64,000 bases of DNA from Neckera pumila (taxonomy: Eukaryota; Streptophyta; Bryopsida; Hypnales; Neckeraceae). Shown piece after piece: positions 62,161 through 64,000 of the stretch. The translations under genes were made by a program, and so were the position numbers. Location of the stretch: positions 870,501-934,500 of the forward strand of contig OZ018413.1 in NCBI GenBank assembly GCA_963969595.1, read 5' to 3'. The notes beneath the pieces were generated by a model. That model had not been told where the DNA came from. It did not search any database and was given only the letters and a program-made list of their open reading frames with translations. Numbering within the stretch: the stretch's first letter is position 1; each line of letters begins with the position of its first letter.

Positions 62161-63589
62161 ATGTGGTCCGGTGATGGTCAGGATGCCAGAGACTTGGAGG
62201 AAGCGAAGGAGAAGCTGTCGCAGCCAACTAAATGGCTCCTTGAGCAAAAGTCGCTACTGCAATTGCTGACTCATCTCAAGGTTCTGTCTCGCAAGGAGGT
62301 GAATCGCAAGGCAGTAGGGGCGAAGGCCATCGCCCAGCTGCTGAAGCATCTCAGCGACCAGGCAGTGGGCGCCAAGATTCAGGCCGAGGGGGCCAACGTT
62401 GTGCTCAACATCTGCTACGAGAAAGAGAACGTGAGCGCCGTGCTGGCGTGCGGAGGAGCCTCCACCTTGGTACTCCCACCAAACCCTAATTCCTGCTGTC
62501 CGATCGATCGCTGTATTTGGTGCTGCTTTCCGATCCTTGTACCTCCCTGTGGATTAGGTTGAGTTTCTGACTTCGAAAGACGAGGAGTTGCAAGCCAACG
62601 CCGCAGGTGCGTTGCAGAGCATCTGTTTTCAGCCCGAGGGGCGCAAAGTTGTGCGCAGCCTGGGCGCTATCCCTCCCATGGTGGACCTCCTCTCTGCCGG
62701 CTCCCTCAATGTACTGTAAAGTAATACCGATCATCGTTGATCCTGAAATTCAGTCTCGCATTCTGATAATTCACTGATTTCAGTATTCTACGAATGGGGG
62801 ACTTGTTTTGATTGTTCTGAATTCATTGGAGATCCACCTGATTGATTTCATTAGGTTAGGGCACGGGCGGTGGGAGCCCTGCACAACATCAGCTCCGATG
62901 TGGACTCCATCCGCGTGATTCGCCGGAAAGGCGGCATCCGCTGGCTGGTGCGCCTTCTGCACCACACGCAGCCCTGCGTGTGCGGCTCGGCCGCGGGCGC
63001 CTTGCAGAACGTCTCTCGCGAGGTCGCCAGCCGTCTTCTCATCCGTGACAGCGACGCCATCCACTCGCTCATCAAGCTGCTCCAGAGCACCGAGGTCCAA
63101 ACGCAAGTCTGTGCAGCGGGCGCGTTGTTGAACGTCTTGGGTCCGGAGCTTTGTGACGAAGACCACCCCACTCCGCAAGGCCTGAAACGACGAGAAGCCT
63201 TCGTGAAGACGATCACCCTCACCCTCGTGGCCAGCATTATCAAGCAGACGGTCTTCACCCCCGAGACGAAGGACATGATCCACAAAGCCTCGGCCTCGGT
63301 GATCAGAGCTCCAACGGCCCCGGTGATCACCAAAACATCGTCTCCGACTCGCCCTGACATGACCTTGTCGCCCACTCTCGGCGGAGGAGGAGTCCGAGCA
63401 CACACAGCTCTGTCGACTCTGGCTCCTCCTCGGCTACGCGGCCTCCAAAGCCCAGTTCCCCATCGCGTGCCGAACGAGGACTGGTCCTTGGACTTCGTAC
63501 CTCCGAATCGAAGAGCTGCGTTGCTGGGGCAAGACGCGAACGCCATGACTGGCAAGCAGTCAGCCCCCTCCATGCCAAGAGTGGACTAA
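62161..63589 (+). CDS. Armadillo-repeat protein
   Basis: Three exons, 62161-62469, 62558-62710 and 62855-63589, all phase 0, giving 398 aa. After an N-terminal helical region (LEEAKEKLSQPTKWLLEQ), four to five ARM repeats run from about residue 55 to 290. Their typical core is (A)xGALxN(I/V): AEGANVVLNICYEKENV, NAAGALQSICFQPEGRK, AVGALHNISSDVDSIR, SAAGALQNVSREVASR and CAAGALLNVLG. The tail (about 300-398) is Ser/Pro/Arg-rich and probably disordered. ARM repeats form a superhelical protein-binding surface; no U-box, F-box or kinase domain is present, so the specific role is unknown. Introns are short (88 and 144 bp). The ATG context and conserved frame make the start plausible. Confidence 0.85.
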
Positions 63590-64000
63590 CTTTGGACTGT
63601 ACATTACAGAAGTACCTTGAGGTGATCATTTTCACTTCCCTTTGCTACTTTCTTTAATTGCATATATACATGTCCTTGCGCACATAAACATCATATCGAT
63701 CGTTTGTTTCATCACCATTCGTGTGATGCCTGCCTGTGCACAAAGTCGCACCCAACCGTTGAATGTGGTGAGAAAGTGGTGCTCAAATTCTTTTATGGAA
63801 TGATGTCTGATGAATTCGGGATTCATATCTTGTGCGATTATCTTGCAATTATGTTCTGAAGAGTCAGATTCTCAAGGTCTGGCCTCATGGTCGAGTGCGA
63901 TATCGATGCCGATGCTTGGACTTCTGACTACCGGTACTAGCTGTGACTACACATATTCACAAAGTCCATGTGATCTGCATAGCCTCATGAATAATAGAGG
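63590..64000. other. 3' flank of the ARM gene
   Basis: Probably 3' UTR and downstream DNA. No further gene is visible before the window ends. Confidence 0.45.

Overview
The window looks like nuclear DNA of a land plant or close relative (streptophyte). The evidence is plant-type telomere words (CCCTAAA/TTTAGGG), spliceosomal GT-AG introns of roughly 80-700 bp, a plant-type CDKD kinase, and Ty1/copia, Ty3/gypsy, LINE and CACTA elements of plant style. The compact introns and the transposon families suggest a bryophyte or another early-diverging lineage, but I cannot name the species.

Layout. 1-8.7 kb holds a 176-bp tandem duplication, an interstitial telomere-like run, an unusual array of short palindromes (2440-3170) and, right behind it, a transposon-type gene (3257-6100) that is one continuous frame broken by two stops. 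8.75-16.1 kb is a retrotransposon graveyard: a decayed Ty3/gypsy pol, then Ty1/copia pieces, two of which form a head-to-head inverted composite. 16.1-25 kb is mostly non-genic and AT-rich, with a broken gene fragment at 20.3-20.9 kb and a decayed LINE on the minus strand. 25.1-29.0 kb is an intact seven-exon minus-strand gene for a PotD-like (polyamine) solute-binding protein, probably plastid-targeted. 29-44.5 kb has no credible host gene. It holds a 5.7-kb CACTA element with target-site duplication and a gag-like retroelement inside it, members of a roughly 0.93-kb terminal-inverted-repeat family (four copies in the window) and several fold-back elements.

44.5-64 kb is the genic end, all on the plus strand: a seven-exon CDKD (CDK7-type, CDK-activating kinase); an eight-exon gene for an unrecognised 421-aa protein with one C-terminal membrane helix; two tandem pterin-4a-carbinolamine-dehydratase-like (PCD/DCoH) genes with identical intron positions, the second fused to a winged-helix-like C-terminal domain; and a three-exon armadillo-repeat gene. 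Exon models were built by hand from splice signals and reading phase. They keep frame throughout, but no transcript data were available.

The best candidates for something undescribed are the PCD plus winged-helix fusion beside its unfused sister, the palindrome array in front of the transposon gene, and the TIR family, one copy of which carries a nested fold-back insertion whose empty site is preserved in a sister copy.
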